NCBI RefSeq assembly: GCF_918698095.1
Contig: NZ_CAKKLY010000024.1
Location: 1-64,000, forward strand
DNA: 64,000 bases
Direction of reading: 5' to 3'
Origin: Arthrobacter sp. Bi83
GTDB taxonomy: Bacteria > Actinomycetota > Actinomycetes > Actinomycetales > Micrococcaceae
Position 1 is the stretch's first letter; each line of letters begins with the position of its first letter. The translations under genes and the position numbers were made by a program. Of the stretch, positions 63,310 to 64,000 are shown in pieces. Below the pieces are notes generated by a model. That model worked only from the letters and a program-made list of their open reading frames with translations. It was not told the DNA's origin and searched no databases.

Positions 63310-63923
63310 TGGCGGGGACGCAGCTGACGACGCACGATGGCTCACCCGTCGTCGTGCGCCGATCCGCCCGCCGGCGCCGCACCGTGGCCGCGTTTTGGGA
63401 GAACGGTACAGCCGTCGTCGCCATCCCCGCGCATTTCAGCCGGGCACAGGAAGCCGAGTGGGTCCGGCGGATGCTGGACAAGCTGAAAGTCCAGGGGGAC
63501 CGGCAGTCCAAAGGCGGGCGGCGCCCCGCGACCGACTCTGCCCTTGCCAGCCATGCTGCGGAGCTTTCGGCACGCTATCTTGGCGGCAGGGCCGTTCCGA
63601 CGTCGGTCCGCTGGGTCAGCAACCAGAACTCGCGTTGGGGTTCGGCCACGCCCGCTGACGGGTCCATCCGGCTTTCGGACAAGCTCCGCCCCATGCCGCA
63701 GTGGGTGATCGACTACGTGCTGCTCCACGAGCTGGCACACCTGCTGGTTGCAGGGCACAACGCCGCGTTCTGGAAGCTGCTGGAGGCGTACCCCGAAACA
63801 GCGCGGGCCAAGGCGTTCCTGGAAGGCGTTTCGTTTGCCACTTCGCGCGGCCTGCCAGCTGACGGGCCTGACCCGCAGGGGCAGGCCGACACGGCGGGGT
63901 TCCCCGCCGCCGTCGGCCCTTAG
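63309..63923 (+). CDS. YgjP/SprT-like (DUF45) metallopeptidase
   Basis: A 204-residue protein with the WLM/DUF45 gluzincin signature LLHELAHLLVAGHNAAFW, whose two His and Glu bind zinc and catalyse hydrolysis (about residues 138-155). It also has VRWVSNQNSRWGSATPADGSIRLSD just before, the conserved strand region. Often called M48-family metallopeptidase. It is translationally coupled to uvrD2 by a TGATG overlap. It may act on DNA-protein adducts like SprT, but that is speculation from context. Confidence 0.88.
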   Translation: MAGTQLTTHDGSPVVVRRSARRRRTVAAFWENGTAVVAIPAHFSRAQEAEWVRRMLDKLKVQGDRQSKGGRRPATDSALASHAAELSARYLGGRAVPTSVRWVSNQNSRWGSATPADGSIRLSDKLRPMPQWVIDYVLLHELAHLLVAGHNAAFWKLLEAYPETARAKAFLEGVSFATSRGLPADGPDPQGQADTAGFPAAVGP

Positions 63924-63935
63924 CTGCGGCGTGTC

Positions 63936-64000
63936 CTAGCCGCGGGTGTCCGTTCCCTCGGAACCGTCGTCCTTCTTGCTGCCATCGTCCTTCTTTGCGG
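63936..64000 (-). CDS. 3' end of a gene running off the window
   Basis: Only the last 21 codons are visible, ending at a TAG. They read as a low-complexity Lys/Asp/Gly tail with a repeated KKDDGS and ending EGTDTRG. It converges with the metallopeptidase gene, 12 bases apart. The identity cannot be told from this fragment; in related genomes a zinc-dependent protease often lies here. Confidence 0.5.
   Translation of the reverse strand, partial: AKKDDGSKKDDGSEGTDTRG

Overview
This window is a high-GC actinobacterial chromosome segment, most likely from Arthrobacter/Pseudarthrobacter or a close Micrococcaceae relative. The evidence is the gene content: actinobacterial DapD, DUF3117 and DUF3107 proteins, SigE/anti-sigma/TatB, AdnAB in place of RecBCD/AddAB, UvrD2, NudC, and the coproporphyrin-dependent heme pathway with HemQ. 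Coding density is high, with many ATGA/GTGA/TTGA start-stop overlaps. I see no rRNA, tRNA, insertion sequence, prophage or CRISPR array. Two stretches, dapD to the MgtE-like CBS protein and the RNA helicase to uvrD2, follow a gene order I recall from Mycobacterium, so most of the window is conserved actinobacterial backbone. Transporter, thiamine and heme blocks sit inside that backbone.

Layout. 0-5.8 kb: galE, a TetR regulator, a hypothetical protein, a membrane-anchored lysozyme-like protein, then dapD and dapE for lysine/meso-diaminopimelate. 5.8-9.1 kb: a gluABCD-type amino-acid ABC transporter on the minus strand. 9.2-12.1 kb: a LOG-family protein, a DivIVA-like membrane protein, a PIG-V-like mannosyltransferase and the small DUF3117 protein behind a long leader. 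12.2-19.6 kb: O-methyltransferase, sigE with its anti-sigma factor and tatB, an mrp/DUF1003/CBS operon, and a YflT-type stress protein. 19.7-27.6 kb: Xaa-Pro aminopeptidase, a PHP phosphoesterase, a solitary DNA methyltransferase behind a DEAD-box RNA helicase, an RNB ribonuclease and a MiaE-like ferritin-fold protein. 27.6-31 kb: thiE diverging from a TPP-riboswitch-controlled thiO-thiS-thiG operon. 31-34.8 kb: a pterin dehydratase-VOC fusion, two small proteins, a TetR regulator, a MoeZ-type sulfur-carrier activator and a multicopper-oxidase remnant. 34.8-47.5 kb: nearly complete heme synthesis (hemA, hemE, hemY, hemQ, hemH, hemC, hemD, hemB, hemL), interrupted by a Pro/Ser/Thr-rich envelope protein and a flavin-dependent oxidoreductase. 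47.6-50.1 kb: a second polar amino-acid ABC transporter. 50.4-64 kb: a DnaQ-like exonuclease, then an alkyltransferase-like protein coupled to adnA and adnB, an APH-like kinase, nudC, uvrD2, a small metallopeptidase and the 3' end of one further gene.

Functional links. HemA and HemL feed 5-aminolevulinate to HemB, HemC, HemD and HemE. HemY, HemH and HemQ then finish heme through coproporphyrin rather than protoporphyrin. ThiO, ThiS and ThiG make the thiazole half of thiamine, and the MoeZ-type protein could energise ThiS. The right-hand end is a DNA-repair block of alkylated-base recognition, double-strand-end resection and a second UvrD-family helicase.

The most striking sequence-level pattern is promoter architecture. 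At fourteen genes a -10-like hexamer (A in position 2, T in position 6) ends six or seven bases before the start codon, which predicts leaderless or near-leaderless mRNAs and helps choose start codons. No wholly new system is obvious. The best leads are the helicase-methyltransferase pair, the alkyltransferase-like protein coupled to AdnAB, the PhhB-VOC fusion, the long structured leader of DUF3117, and the two non-heme genes inside the heme cluster.
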